Positions 28,964 through 37,581 of a stretch of 64,000 nt of DNA are shown here, piece by piece. This DNA comes from Pukyongiella litopenaei (lineage in GTDB: Bacteria > Pseudomonadota > Alphaproteobacteria > Rhodobacterales > Rhodobacteraceae): the NCBI RefSeq assembly GCF_003008555.2, contig NZ_CP027665.1, positions 1,860,001 to 1,924,000 of the forward strand, given 5' to 3'. Position 1 is the first letter of the stretch; every line of letters starts with the position of its first letter. Made by a program: the position numbers and the translations under genes. The notes under the pieces were generated by a model. The model saw nothing but the letters and a program-made list of their open reading frames with translations. It was not told the DNA's origin and searched no databases.

Positions 28964-29563
28964 ATGGACCGCCGGTCCCGCCTCGTTGCCATTTTCAAGG
29001 TGCTGCTGCCGCTGACGGCGCTGGCGATCCTGGCGACGCTGTTCCTGCTGTCGAGCAGCGACGACCCGGTGGCGACGATCCCGTTTTCCGAACAGGAAGT
29101 CAGCGAAAGGCTGCGGACCCAGCAGGTCACCGCGCCTTTTTTCTCGGGCACCACCGCCAAGGGCGAGGAAATCCTGCTCACCGCCGGCACCGCGACACCG
29201 GGCGCGCCGGGCGAACCGGCCCGGGCGACCGACCTGGATGCGCGGCTGACGCTGGCGGGCGGCGGGCAGATCACGCTGCGCTCGGACGAGGGCGCGCTGG
29301 ACATGACCGAAGACGTGGCGACCTTCATCGGCGATGTCTGGATTGCCACGACGACCGGCCTGACGCTGCGGACCGAACTGCTGAACGCCGCGCTGGACAG
29401 CATCGACGGCAACGCGCCGGGAACGGTGACCGGATCGGGGCCGATGGGGGACTTTACCGCCGGCCGGATGGATATCACGTCGGAAACCGATGACGGCCCG
29501 GTGCATATTGTTTTCAAGAACGGTGTGAAGCTGATATACGATCCTCAAAAAGCGGATAAGTGA
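28964..29563 (+). CDS. lptC: LPS export protein LptC
   Basis: A 199-aa bitopic inner-membrane protein of the LPS transport bridge. One transmembrane segment (about 8-29) is followed by a periplasmic beta-jellyroll domain (OstA-like). Similarity is weak at the residue level, as usual for LptC, and the assignment rests mainly on the position between kdsD and lptA-lptB, the topology and the ENPxVHFVF-like stretch GPVHIVFKNGVKLIYD. It starts nine bases after kdsD. Confidence 0.88.
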   Translation: MDRRSRLVAIFKVLLPLTALAILATLFLLSSSDDPVATIPFSEQEVSERLRTQQVTAPFFSGTTAKGEEILLTAGTATPGAPGEPARATDLDARLTLAGGGQITLRSDEGALDMTEDVATFIGDVWIATTTGLTLRTELLNAALDSIDGNAPGTVTGSGPMGDFTAGRMDITSETDDGPVHIVFKNGVKLIYDPQKADK

Positions 29564-29567
29564 TCCC

Positions 29568-30077
29568 GTGCAACGTCTTATTGCCCTGTGCCCGTATCTG
29601 GTCCTGTATCTGTGCCTGCCGCTGATCGCCGGCGGATCGTCGGCATATGCGCAGGGCACCAACGTGGCCTTTGGCGCGATCAAGGCCGACCCGTCGCTGC
29701 CGGTCGAGGTGACGGCGGACAGTCTCCATGCGAATCAGGCGGACGGATCGGCCGAGTTCGTGGGCAACGTGCGGGTCGGTCAGGGCGACATGCGGCTGTC
29801 GGCGCCGCGGGTGCTGGTGATCTACAACCAGCAGGCCAGCGCGATCGAGCGGCTGGAGGCAACCGGCGGCGTGATTCTGGTCAGCGGCGCGGACGCGGCC
29901 GAAGCCCAGCGCGCGGACTATACCATCGACACCGGCGTCATCGTGATGACCGGCGACGTGCTGCTGACGCAGGGGCCGAACGCGCTGACATCGGACAAGA
30001 TGACCGTCAACCTGACCACGGGAACCGCGCAGATGGCGGGCCGGGTCAAGACCATCCTGCACCCGGACAGCGATTGA
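29568..30077 (+). CDS. lptA: LPS transport periplasmic protein LptA
   Basis: A 169-aa periplasmic protein that forms the bridge carrying LPS to the outer membrane. A signal peptide ends near SSAYAQG. The OstA-type beta-jellyroll follows, with VEVTADSLHANQADGSAEFVGNVRV in its first strands and TSDKMTVNLTTG near the end. The start is GTG at 29568, four bases after the lptC stop. Its TGA overlaps the lptB ATG by one base. Confidence 0.92.
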   Translation: MQRLIALCPYLVLYLCLPLIAGGSSAYAQGTNVAFGAIKADPSLPVEVTADSLHANQADGSAEFVGNVRVGQGDMRLSAPRVLVIYNQQASAIERLEATGGVILVSGADAAEAQRADYTIDTGVIVMTGDVLLTQGPNALTSDKMTVNLTTGTAQMAGRVKTILHPDSD

Positions 30078-30835
30078 TGGCCGGTCCGAAACTCACCGTG
30101 ACGGACGGCGATTCGGGGCTGCGGATCGAACGGCTGCGCAAATCCTACCGCAAGAAGGTGGTGATCCGCGACGTGAGCATGGATCTGAACCGTTCCGAGG
30201 TGGTGGCGCTGCTGGGACCGAACGGATCGGGCAAGACCACGACCTTCTATTCGGTCGCCGGGCTGGTGTTTCCCGAGGCGGGCCGGGTGTCGATCGACGG
30301 GCGCGACGTGACCGCGCTGCCGATGTATCGCCGGGCGCGGCTGGGCATCGGTTACCTGCCGCAGGAAATGTCGATCTTTCGCGGCCTCAGCGTCGAGGAC
30401 AACATCTCGGCGGTGCTCGATATCGCGGTCAAACACCCGCATCAGCGGCGCGAGCGGCTCGAGGAACTGCTGTCGGATTTCTCGATCGAACATCTGCGCC
30501 GGGCGCCGGCGCTGGCGCTGTCCGGCGGCGAAAGACGCCGGGTCGAGATCGCCCGCTGCCTGGCGGCGGAACCGAAATACCTGCTCCTGGACGAACCCTT
30601 TGCCGGTGTCGATCCGATCTCGGTCGCGGATATCCGCCACCTCGTCGCCGATCTCAGGAAACGGGGAATCGGAGTGCTGATCACCGACCACAACGTGCGC
30701 GAGACGCTGGAAATCGTCGACCGGGCCTATATTCTGCATGACGGCCAGATGCTGATGTCGGGCACGCCGGCGGAAGTCGTTGAAAACGAAAACGTTCGGC
30801 GCGTCTATCTCGGCGACAGCTTTCGCATTTCCTGA
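30077..30835 (+). CDS. lptB: LPS export ABC transporter ATPase LptB
   Basis: A 252-aa ATPase that powers LPS extraction from the inner membrane together with LptFG. Walker A is GPNGSGKTT (about 49-57), the signature is LSGGERRRVEIARCL, and Walker B is YLLLDEPFAGVDP; GYLPQEMSIFRGLSVEDN is the LptB-type Q-loop region. The ATG at 30077 gives the normal LptB length, although the frame is open far upstream through lptA. In many Proteobacteria rpoN comes next, but here the next gene is hpf. Confidence 0.96.
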   Translation: MAGPKLTVTDGDSGLRIERLRKSYRKKVVIRDVSMDLNRSEVVALLGPNGSGKTTTFYSVAGLVFPEAGRVSIDGRDVTALPMYRRARLGIGYLPQEMSIFRGLSVEDNISAVLDIAVKHPHQRRERLEELLSDFSIEHLRRAPALALSGGERRRVEIARCLAAEPKYLLLDEPFAGVDPISVADIRHLVADLRKRGIGVLITDHNVRETLEIVDRAYILHDGQMLMSGTPAEVVENENVRRVYLGDSFRIS

Positions 30836-31086
30836 ACCCCGCGGCCCGGCCCACGTCATCGCCGATCAGAATATTTGCGAAATTTGTCGCTCCCCGCGTT
30901 GACTTCGGGCGGGGGAAGCCCCTCATATAGTCATATGGCAAACGCTCGAACGGGTGGATCAATGGCCTTTCACGAAAGGTGTCAAATTTTGTCAATCCGG
31001 CGTTGCCTCATCCTTTTCCCGTGACCGAATGAAACGACCGCCCCCGTGGCGGAGGGTTTGCGGGCAATAACAACGAAGGAGCTCTC

Positions 31087-31650
31087 ATGCGTTACCAAAT
31101 CAGCGGAAAACAGATCGATGTCGGCGCGGCCCTGCAAACCCATGTGCAGACCGAACTGAACGAAGTTGTGAGCAAATATGCCCAGCGGCCCACCGATGCC
31201 CAGGTCGTGTTTTCCAAATCTGCGCATGAATATGTCTGTGAAGCGACCGTGCATCTTTCCACCGGCCTGACCGCCACCGCCAGGGCCCATGCGACCGAGA
31301 TCTACGCGTCGTTCGACCTGTGCTGCGACAAGATGGAAAAGCAGCTGCGCCGCTACAAGCGCAGGCTCAAGGACCATCATCAGGATCGGTCCGAGCCGGT
31401 TGAACTCCTCGGAGCATCCTCCTATATCCTCGCCTCGGAAGAACATGAGACGGATGCCGAACCCGAATCCCTGCAGCCCATCATCGTCGCCGAAATGGAA
31501 ACCAAGATCCCATCGCTGTCGGTGGGAGAGGCGGTGATGCAGATGGAACTGGCAGGTGCCCCGGTTCTGGTGTTCCGAAATGAGGGGAAGGACGGGCTGA
31601 ACGTCGTATATCGCCGCGATGACGGCAATATCGGCTGGATCGACCCGTAA
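31087..31650 (+). CDS. hpf: Ribosome hibernation-promoting factor, long form
   Basis: A 187-aa long-type HPF that joins two 70S ribosomes into inactive 100S dimers in stationary phase. The N-terminal S30AE domain (about 1-100) has MRYQISGKQIDVG and a basic segment MEKQLRRYKRRLKDHH. A linker leads to the C-terminal dimerisation domain (about 128-185), with SVGEAVMQMELAGAPVLVF and VVYRRDDGNIGWIDP. AAGGAG lies seven bases upstream of the ATG. A 251-base gap separates it from lptB. Confidence 0.95.
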   Translation: MRYQISGKQIDVGAALQTHVQTELNEVVSKYAQRPTDAQVVFSKSAHEYVCEATVHLSTGLTATARAHATEIYASFDLCCDKMEKQLRRYKRRLKDHHQDRSEPVELLGASSYILASEEHETDAEPESLQPIIVAEMETKIPSLSVGEAVMQMELAGAPVLVFRNEGKDGLNVVYRRDDGNIGWIDP

Positions 31651-31707
31651 GATCAGGAGAGAGCCGGAACGCGCGAGAGAGAACGCGCCGGCGCGGAGCA
31701 GAACAGC

Positions 31708-32172
31708 ATGGAGCTTTCGGACATCCTCAAGCCCGAGGCGGTCAAGGCCGTCTCGTCGGTTTCGAGCAAGAAACGCCTGTTTCAGGAAATCGCAGAGCTT
31801 GCGCGTGGGGTTTATGGCCTCGACGGCGCGCAGGCCATCGATGCGATGATGGAGCGGGAAAGTCTCGGACCGACCGGGGTTGGCAACGGGGTTGCGCTGC
31901 CCCATGCGCGGCTGGCCGATCTCGAACGGGTGGCGGGCGTGTTCCTGCTGCTGGATCGCCCGGTGGAATTCGGCGCGGTGGACCGGCAGCCGGTCGATAT
32001 CGCCTTTGCCCTGTTCGCGCCGCAGGATGCGGGGGTCGATCACCTCAAGGCGCTGGCGCTGGTATCGCGGACCCTGCGCGACGCATCGCTGCGCACCAAG
32101 CTGCGGGCCAACCCGGATCCGTCCAAGCTCTATACCATGCTGACCGAGGCGCATCCGGTCCAGGCCGCCTGA
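31708..32172 (+). CDS. ptsN: PTS IIA-like nitrogen regulatory protein
   Basis: A 154-aa EIIA(Ntr) protein. Its phosphorylated histidine is H66 in VALPHARL, preceded by the ESLGPTGVGNG motif. It receives phosphate from a PTS-Ntr relay (PtsP-NPr, not in the window) and regulates metabolism, potassium uptake or stress according to species. The hpf-ptsN pair is conserved. It ends six bases from the convergent stop of the sulfotransferase gene, with no visible terminator between. Confidence 0.95.
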   Translation: MELSDILKPEAVKAVSSVSSKKRLFQEIAELARGVYGLDGAQAIDAMMERESLGPTGVGNGVALPHARLADLERVAGVFLLLDRPVEFGAVDRQPVDIAFALFAPQDAGVDHLKALALVSRTLRDASLRTKLRANPDPSKLYTMLTEAHPVQAA

Positions 32173-32178
32173 TCCGGG

Positions 32179-33609
32179 TCAGCCGGGCCGCCAGGGCCCG
32201 AAGCCAAAGGTGAGATAGTCGCGCTGATAGATATCGGCGGCGAGCCGTTCCAGTTCGGCGTCGTAGATGTCGGCCAGGTCATGGGGCTCGTCGGCGCCGG
32301 CTGCCGGGCAGGGCGGCGGCGCGGCATGACCCAGCCGGGCCGCCAGCGCGGGCAGGTCGTCGGCCAGGTCGGTTTCGCGCAGGATCAGGTCGGGCGGAAC
32401 GACCTGCGCGAACCCCTCGATCGCACCGGCCTGCGTGCCCCATTCGGCATCCATCCGGATCGGGGTCTGCCCGGCGAGATTTGCCTTCACGAACCGCAGG
32501 AACGCCGCGAATGCCGCCCGGTGTTCGTCGCGGCCATAGCCGGGGGCCGGCATCCTGCCCGGAACCGGCAGGCGGAACCGGCGGCGCAGCGTATTGCGGA
32601 TCTGCCGGTAACTGCCCGGCCCGTCATTGACGATCCGGGCGCAGAACACCGCATGGGCCCGGGCCAGCGGGTGACGCAGCACGGTGAAGCTGCGGTGGTT
32701 CGCTTGGTCCTGCTGCCATTGCCTGAGCCGCTTGCGGTTCATGCCGGTTTCGGGATCGGCGCCCGCGCCGTCCAGGGTTGCAATCCAGCGCGTCACCTGC
32801 GCGACCGGCCCGCCCCGCAGCGGCAGGTAGATCAGCGGAAGCGTCGAACTGACCACATAGCCGGGAACCGCGGCACCCCGCCGGGGTTCGAAATTCGGGG
32901 TGCGGGTCAGGTCGAACCGATCCACCTGCGCAAGCCCGTCTGCAAGCGCTTCGGGGTTGCCGATCTTGTCGATGACGGGGGCCGGGTTCTGCGGTTTCAG
33001 GCTGTCGTCCAGCCGCTCCAGCCGCGCGGGAACCCCCAGCCAGGCCACCAGCCCGTTGATGACATCGAGATCGCGCAGGTCGTCATAGCCGATGTAGAAC
33101 GGCGTCTGGCCGCTGCATTGAAGCCTGTTCAGCAGCTTCAGTTGAAAGGCCTGGTGCGCCGCGACATGGGCGGCAAATTCATCGGCATCGAAGTCCGGCC
33201 GCGCGTCCTTGCGGCGCTTGATGTTGGTCAGTTTCCACTGGCCGGTCTCCCGCGCGATCTTCAGCGATACATAGCTGTCCAGCGGGTTGCGGGTCAGGAT
33301 GATCTTGGCGCAGCGCGGATCATCCAGAACCATGTCCAGCACCCGCGGATCATGGTCGCTGAAGAACCTGAACCCGCCCAGCCCGCCCGTCTGGCGCCGG
33401 ATCGCCTCCAGCAGTTTCGACGGATCCTTGTCGCGCGCGTCCTGTCCGATGCCGAGGACATCGTCGCGGTTCGGATAGCCGACGAAATGCGGATTGAAGG
33501 CTTCGCCATGGCATGTGAGGCCGTCGATCGCGTTCAGGTTGGCTTCGAGGAAATTCGAACCGGTGCGCATGTCGGCCAGCACCACGAACAGATCGAAACG
33601 GTCGGTCAC
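32179..33609 (-). CDS. Sulfotransferase-like protein with two sulfotransferase-type halves
   Basis: A 476-aa protein. The N-terminal half resembles NodH/Stf0-type sulfotransferases: VLADMRTGSNFLEANLN fits the 5'-phosphosulfate loop and IILTRNPLDSYVS the 3'-phosphate site for PAPS. The second half has another such pattern (TVLRHPLARAHAVFCARIVND) close to carbohydrate sulfotransferases. It would move sulfate from PAPS to a sugar. The GTG start has AGGA seven bases upstream and lies ten bases after the GT14-type gene. CysQ, encoded at 41.6-42.4 kb, would remove the PAP product. The tandem arrangement is unusual and one half may be inactive. Confidence 0.78.
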   Translation of the reverse strand: MTDRFDLFVVLADMRTGSNFLEANLNAIDGLTCHGEAFNPHFVGYPNRDDVLGIGQDARDKDPSKLLEAIRRQTGGLGGFRFFSDHDPRVLDMVLDDPRCAKIILTRNPLDSYVSLKIARETGQWKLTNIKRRKDARPDFDADEFAAHVAAHQAFQLKLLNRLQCSGQTPFYIGYDDLRDLDVINGLVAWLGVPARLERLDDSLKPQNPAPVIDKIGNPEALADGLAQVDRFDLTRTPNFEPRRGAAVPGYVVSSTLPLIYLPLRGGPVAQVTRWIATLDGAGADPETGMNRKRLRQWQQDQANHRSFTVLRHPLARAHAVFCARIVNDGPGSYRQIRNTLRRRFRLPVPGRMPAPGYGRDEHRAAFAAFLRFVKANLAGQTPIRMDAEWGTQAGAIEGFAQVVPPDLILRETDLADDLPALAARLGHAAPPPCPAAGADEPHDLADIYDAELERLAADIYQRDYLTFGFGPWRPG

Positions 33610-33618
33610 GGGATCGTC

Positions 33619-35316
33619 CTAGTGGATCGCATAGGGCTGGTGGGGCCGGTCCGAGCGTGTCTGCGCCGCGCCGTTCAGGGGAAAGTCGCCGATCAGATAG
33701 GGCTGCATGCCCTGATTGCGCAGGTTCTGGACGAATTGCCCGAAACCGGTCAGGTCGACCATGCGCGGCACCTCGGCCAGGGCCCGCCCCGCCCCCGGAG
33801 CGATCAGGTCGAGCTGCGGCCGCAGGAACTCCATCGGCGCGGCGATGAAATCGGTCAGGGACCGGATCTGCACATCCGCCTTCGTGTTCCACACCCGCAG
33901 CAGGTCGATCTGGTCGCGTTCGATCTGCTGCAGCCGGGCCGCGCGGCTGCGAAGATCGCCAAAGCTCGCGTTGGACAGGAACAGCGGTATCGCCCACGCC
34001 CCCGAGACGATCACCAGGCGCGCATTGGCATCGCGGGCGATGTCCTTCAGGATGGCCTGCCGGTCCTCGGGCCCGAACTGGAAACACTGGTAGCTGCCGC
34101 GCGTGTTCCAGATCAGGTTCGAGAGAAATCCCGCCGGATCATAGTCGCGCGCGGCGGCGTTGTCGCTCAGCGCGCCGTCGATGACGGGTTCGCCGCCGGC
34201 GAACTGCACGCGATCCGGCGCAAACAGGCGGCCATGCACCCGCGCGCCGGTCTGCTTTGCCAGCCAAGATCCGAATTCGGCAAACAGCGCGTCAAAGCCC
34301 TGGAACATCGTGTAGGGCCCGTTGGTGCGGGCGCCGTCCCAGTGCGGGCTGGGCAGCCGGCTTTGCATTCGCAGGCCCGGACGCCCCTTGGTGCGGCGAG
34401 TCACGGCGGCGGCAAAGACCTTGTCGATCCTGCCGGGGTTCGGCTCGGCCATGGTGCAGCGGCTGTCATCGTCGGTCAGGAACGCGCGATACAGTTCCTC
34501 GGCCCTGGGCCAGATCTTACGGGCGACGAAACAGTCGGACTGCCGCAGCAATTGCAGGTGGTCATCGTAGAACACATGCGGCTTGCCCTGGAAATCGAAC
34601 TTGGACAGAGTCAGCGACCGGCTTTCGATATCCGACGAATAGAGCCGCACCATCGACTGGAAATAGCTTTCGTCCGGTATCCAGGCCTTGGCGAAATAGC
34701 GGTCATATGCCGGGCGTTCGGGATCCTGCAGGATCGCCGACAGGGTTTGCCGGGTCAGGCACCACCATTGGCTGCCGAGATGCGGGACCAGCCGGGGCGG
34801 CAACCGGCGGCTCAGCCCCAGCTTGCGTTGCAGCGCCACATAGCGGTCGAACAGGCGCCGGTTGCGTTTCCACGAAAACGGAAACCGCAGGGTGAAACGT
34901 TCCCGGTCGAGCCCGCCCACCGTCCATGGCACCTCCGCCGCGGTCACGCTTTCGATGAAATCCGTGCGGGGCCGGGCATCGAGATAGGTGACCAGGTCGC
35001 TGACCGGGCGCAGCGGCAGGCAGGTGCCCGAGGCGAGATAGACATGACGGACCTGCGGAAACGCCTCGAGCATCAGTTCGGAGGCGGCCTGGGTTGCCTG
35101 CACGATGCCCCATGTGCCCCATTCGCAGCGGTGCCGGTCGGAAAACCGGATCAGCGGATTGCCCGACAGCGCGCTGCGGAAACCGGCAAAGACAGGTTGC
35201 GATACGCTGCTGTCCACATGCAGGACCACCGGGCAACCGGCGGCGGTCCAGTGCCGCGCGACCTGTTTGGTCCGGTGCAGGGAATCATGCACCAGCATGA
35301 CGATGCCCAGCGTCAT
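33619..35316 (-). CDS. GT14-type glycosyltransferase with long C-terminal extension
   Basis: A 565-aa protein. The N-terminal half (about 1-280) matches the Core-2/I-branching (GT14) family, best known as beta-1,6-N-acetylglucosaminyltransferases: MTLGIVMLVHDSLHR, HVYLASGTCLPLRP, GSQWWCLTRQT and the WIPDESYFQSM segment. The C-terminal part (about 300-565) is not a glycosyltransferase I recognise; I recall a Rhodobacteraceae-specific domain of unknown function in this place. It has LSNLIWNTRGSYQCFQFGPEDRQ split over its core. The ATG at 35316 overlaps the stop of the upstream GT2 gene by four bases. Confidence 0.8.
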   Translation of the reverse strand: MTLGIVMLVHDSLHRTKQVARHWTAAGCPVVLHVDSSVSQPVFAGFRSALSGNPLIRFSDRHRCEWGTWGIVQATQAASELMLEAFPQVRHVYLASGTCLPLRPVSDLVTYLDARPRTDFIESVTAAEVPWTVGGLDRERFTLRFPFSWKRNRRLFDRYVALQRKLGLSRRLPPRLVPHLGSQWWCLTRQTLSAILQDPERPAYDRYFAKAWIPDESYFQSMVRLYSSDIESRSLTLSKFDFQGKPHVFYDDHLQLLRQSDCFVARKIWPRAEELYRAFLTDDDSRCTMAEPNPGRIDKVFAAAVTRRTKGRPGLRMQSRLPSPHWDGARTNGPYTMFQGFDALFAEFGSWLAKQTGARVHGRLFAPDRVQFAGGEPVIDGALSDNAAARDYDPAGFLSNLIWNTRGSYQCFQFGPEDRQAILKDIARDANARLVIVSGAWAIPLFLSNASFGDLRSRAARLQQIERDQIDLLRVWNTKADVQIRSLTDFIAAPMEFLRPQLDLIAPGAGRALAEVPRMVDLTGFGQFVQNLRNQGMQPYLIGDFPLNGAAQTRSDRPHQPYAIH

Positions 35317-36335
35317 GCCCAGTTCCCCCGCGACATCAGGCCCAGCGATTCGAGCTGGCGCCAGTTCTGATAGCGTTCCGACCACTTGCACCACAGTTCG
35401 GCACCGTCCCGCGCGTCGCGGGCATAGGCGGTGTATTCGCGTGACGCGGCATAATGTTCGCCGCGGGCCAGCTCTTCGGTCGCCTTCTGCGCGAAGGCGT
35501 CGGTGAACTTGGCGTGCAGCAACAGACCCGAGATCTTCTCGCCGCCCCATTCGTCGTAGACGAGGTTCAGCCCGCGCGGCAGCAGCATGTGGGTCGAACT
35601 GGCATAGACAAACTGGCGGTCCCAGCGCACCAGCGGTATCTTGTTGAGCGCGGGCGCCCTGGCCGGGCCATCGGCAAAGAACACGCGGCTGCGCGGCCCG
35701 CCCTGGATCCAGAGATTGCCGAATAGCGGGTTTTTCTTCAGCGTGTAATTTCCGCTGTCGAACCAGCAGTTGGTTTCGAACGGGTCGTCGCCTTCGGCCC
35801 GGGATTGGGCCGGGGCGCCCAGCGGGCCGCGGGGATACATGTCCAGCAGCATCGCCGGGAAGGATCTGACCGAACTGGCATCCATCCAGTCGGTCAGCGC
35901 CCGCAGCGGGCGGGTGTCGCAGAACGGAAAGACGAGAAACTCGTCTGGGTCCACCGTCAGGCACCAGTGCCGGTGTCCATACCTGATCAGCAGCCAGTTC
36001 AGCCAGTCCATGCCGAACCGCGCCCGTTTATAGCTGGCATCGCTGCGCCAGACCGACACGTCCGGCTGTTCCGAAAGGTAGTCGCCGGAGCCGTCGGTGC
36101 TGCCGTTGTCCACGATCAGGAAATGATCGATGCCGATGCCGCGATAGTATTTCAGGAAATAGCCAAGCCGGTGCCGTTCGTTGCGCAGGGTGCAGAACAA
36201 CAGGACATCGCCGCCGTGGATCTGCGCGGTGCGGTTGGTCACGGCCGTCAGTTCGCGGCGCTTGCGAAAGGCGCGCAGCCGCAGCCCCTTTCGCTTCAGT
36301 CGCAGCCGATATGTCCGCCACAAACCCACGCGCAT
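35313..36335 (-). CDS. GT2-type glycosyltransferase
   Basis: A 340-aa transferase. After a basic N-terminus, the core begins VLLFCTLRNERHRLGYFLKYYRG and shows VDNGSTDGS and VDPDEFLVFP, the DxD-like metal site of the Glyco_tranf_2_4 group. No transmembrane segment is obvious, so it should work at the cytoplasmic face. It probably adds a sugar to the polysaccharide made by this cluster. Its stop overlaps the ATG of the GT14-type gene (ATGA), so the two are coupled. Confidence 0.85.
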   Translation of the reverse strand: MRVGLWRTYRLRLKRKGLRLRAFRKRRELTAVTNRTAQIHGGDVLLFCTLRNERHRLGYFLKYYRGIGIDHFLIVDNGSTDGSGDYLSEQPDVSVWRSDASYKRARFGMDWLNWLLIRYGHRHWCLTVDPDEFLVFPFCDTRPLRALTDWMDASSVRSFPAMLLDMYPRGPLGAPAQSRAEGDDPFETNCWFDSGNYTLKKNPLFGNLWIQGGPRSRVFFADGPARAPALNKIPLVRWDRQFVYASSTHMLLPRGLNLVYDEWGGEKISGLLLHAKFTDAFAQKATEELARGEHYAASREYTAYARDARDGAELWCKWSERYQNWRQLESLGLMSRGNWA

Positions 36336-36368
36336 CCCCTTGCCAGCCTGACAACCGTGTTCCGCCTA

Positions 36369-37514
36369 TTAGGCAAACCTTAACACGGCGTCAAAATGCC
36401 CGGCCCATGTGGGTGGCCGGAACGGCGGGTCCGGTCGGGGCGGAACATCGGCGCCAGTTGCTTGCCTGATCGTCGTTTCCCATTGATTGCATGACCTTGG
36501 CGGCAGGTAAACTGGAATGTCACCCAGGATTTCCCTGCAGGCGCCCAGATCCGAGCATATCACCGGTACCCCCAGCGCCGCCGCTTCGACCGGGGGCAGT
36601 CCGAACCCTTCGGCCCGGCTGGGAAACAACAGCCCCCGCGATTTCTGCAACAGCGCGGCTGTCGCGCCATCGGGCAGGTCCGGCAATTCCCGCACCGGCC
36701 CGCCCGGCACGAGCCGGTCGAGCCTGCGGAACACCGTGTCGTTCATCCAGCCGCGCGTGCCGCAGATCATGAGGCCGGGCACGCCGCCGGGCGGGGGGGC
36801 GGCGGTCAGGCGATCCCAGACATCCAGCAGCAGGTCATGCCCCTTTCGCGGCTCGATCGTTCCGAGCGCGACGAAAAACGGATCTTCCGGCAGGTCGTGC
36901 GGCAGCAGGCACGGGTCAGGAACGGGCACCGGCACACCCAGATGCGCCGTGACGATCCGGCGGGTCCGCGGTGATTCAGGCAGGTGTTCCTCGATCGCGT
37001 CCCGCGTTGCCTGCGAATTGCAGATCACCAGGTCGGCATGGCGCGCCACCCGCCGCAGCATGGCCCGCATCCGGCCCGGGGCCTCGTTGCGGGCAAATTG
37101 CGGGAAATCCAGAGGAATGGTGTCGTGGATCAGGACCGCGATGCTGCCCCGTGCGCCGTGGCGGACCGCATGGATCACGCGATCCGTCAGGTTGGAATGC
37201 CCGGTGTTGAAATAGGAGGTGCCGGGCGGCAGATGCCGCGACAGCATCGCCACCAGCCGGTTGGGCAGGCAGCGCGCCAGCGCGTGGCGCCGCAGGTCGC
37301 TTTCGGCGCGGCGTACCGTTTCATCCCGGCCCCGACCCAGCCGTGACAGCCGGTCGGCGCCTCCCCACGGAATTGTGCCGTGGATCCGTTGCGCAATGGC
37401 GGCGGCGCCGGCGGCGTCCAGCAGCACATATCCCAGCGGCGTTCGCGCCAGCGCAAAGAAATCGGCGCCGTGGTCGGGAAGACGCGTCAGATAGGCCAGT
37501 TCGACCCGGTCCAC
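36369..37514 (-). CDS. GT4-type (GT-B) glycosyltransferase, true start uncertain
   Basis: At least 381 aa with a GT-B fold. The C-terminal donor domain has ALGTIEPRKGHDLLLDVW, LICGTRGW and SRAEGFGLPPVEAAALGVPVICSD (split), which carries the GT4 EGFGLP motif. The first GTG or ATG in frame is GTG 37514, but the protein then lacks the usual N-terminal strand. Reading upstream, the frame stays open and encodes ARLLDITRLIRRAGRRPTG, which looks like a genuine family N-terminus. A CTG at 37601 with GGAGGT nine bases before it, or an ATT at 37595, would be the start, overlapping the galE end by about 20 bases. The gene sits in the polysaccharide cluster. Confidence 0.8.
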   Translation of the reverse strand: MDRVELAYLTRLPDHGADFFALARTPLGYVLLDAAGAAAIAQRIHGTIPWGGADRLSRLGRGRDETVRRAESDLRRHALARCLPNRLVAMLSRHLPPGTSYFNTGHSNLTDRVIHAVRHGARGSIAVLIHDTIPLDFPQFARNEAPGRMRAMLRRVARHADLVICNSQATRDAIEEHLPESPRTRRIVTAHLGVPVPVPDPCLLPHDLPEDPFFVALGTIEPRKGHDLLLDVWDRLTAAPPPGGVPGLMICGTRGWMNDTVFRRLDRLVPGGPVRELPDLPDGATAALLQKSRGLLFPSRAEGFGLPPVEAAALGVPVICSDLGACREILGDIPVYLPPRSCNQWETTIRQATGADVPPRPDPPFRPPTWAGHFDAVLRFA

Positions 37515-37581
37515 GCCGGTCGGCCGTCGGCCCGCCCGGCGGATCAGGCGGGTAATGTCCAGCAGCCGTGCGGGCGGCGTG

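Noticed and set aside
30935-31024. 29-codon frame in the lptB-hpf gap
   Set aside because: No Shine-Dalgarno and no similarity; the codons look like leader RNA of hpf.
32281-35370. 1029-codon plus-strand frame across the sulfotransferase and GT14 genes
   Set aside because: It opposes two recognisable minus-strand genes with good motifs, and its own composition is typical of an antisense artefact.
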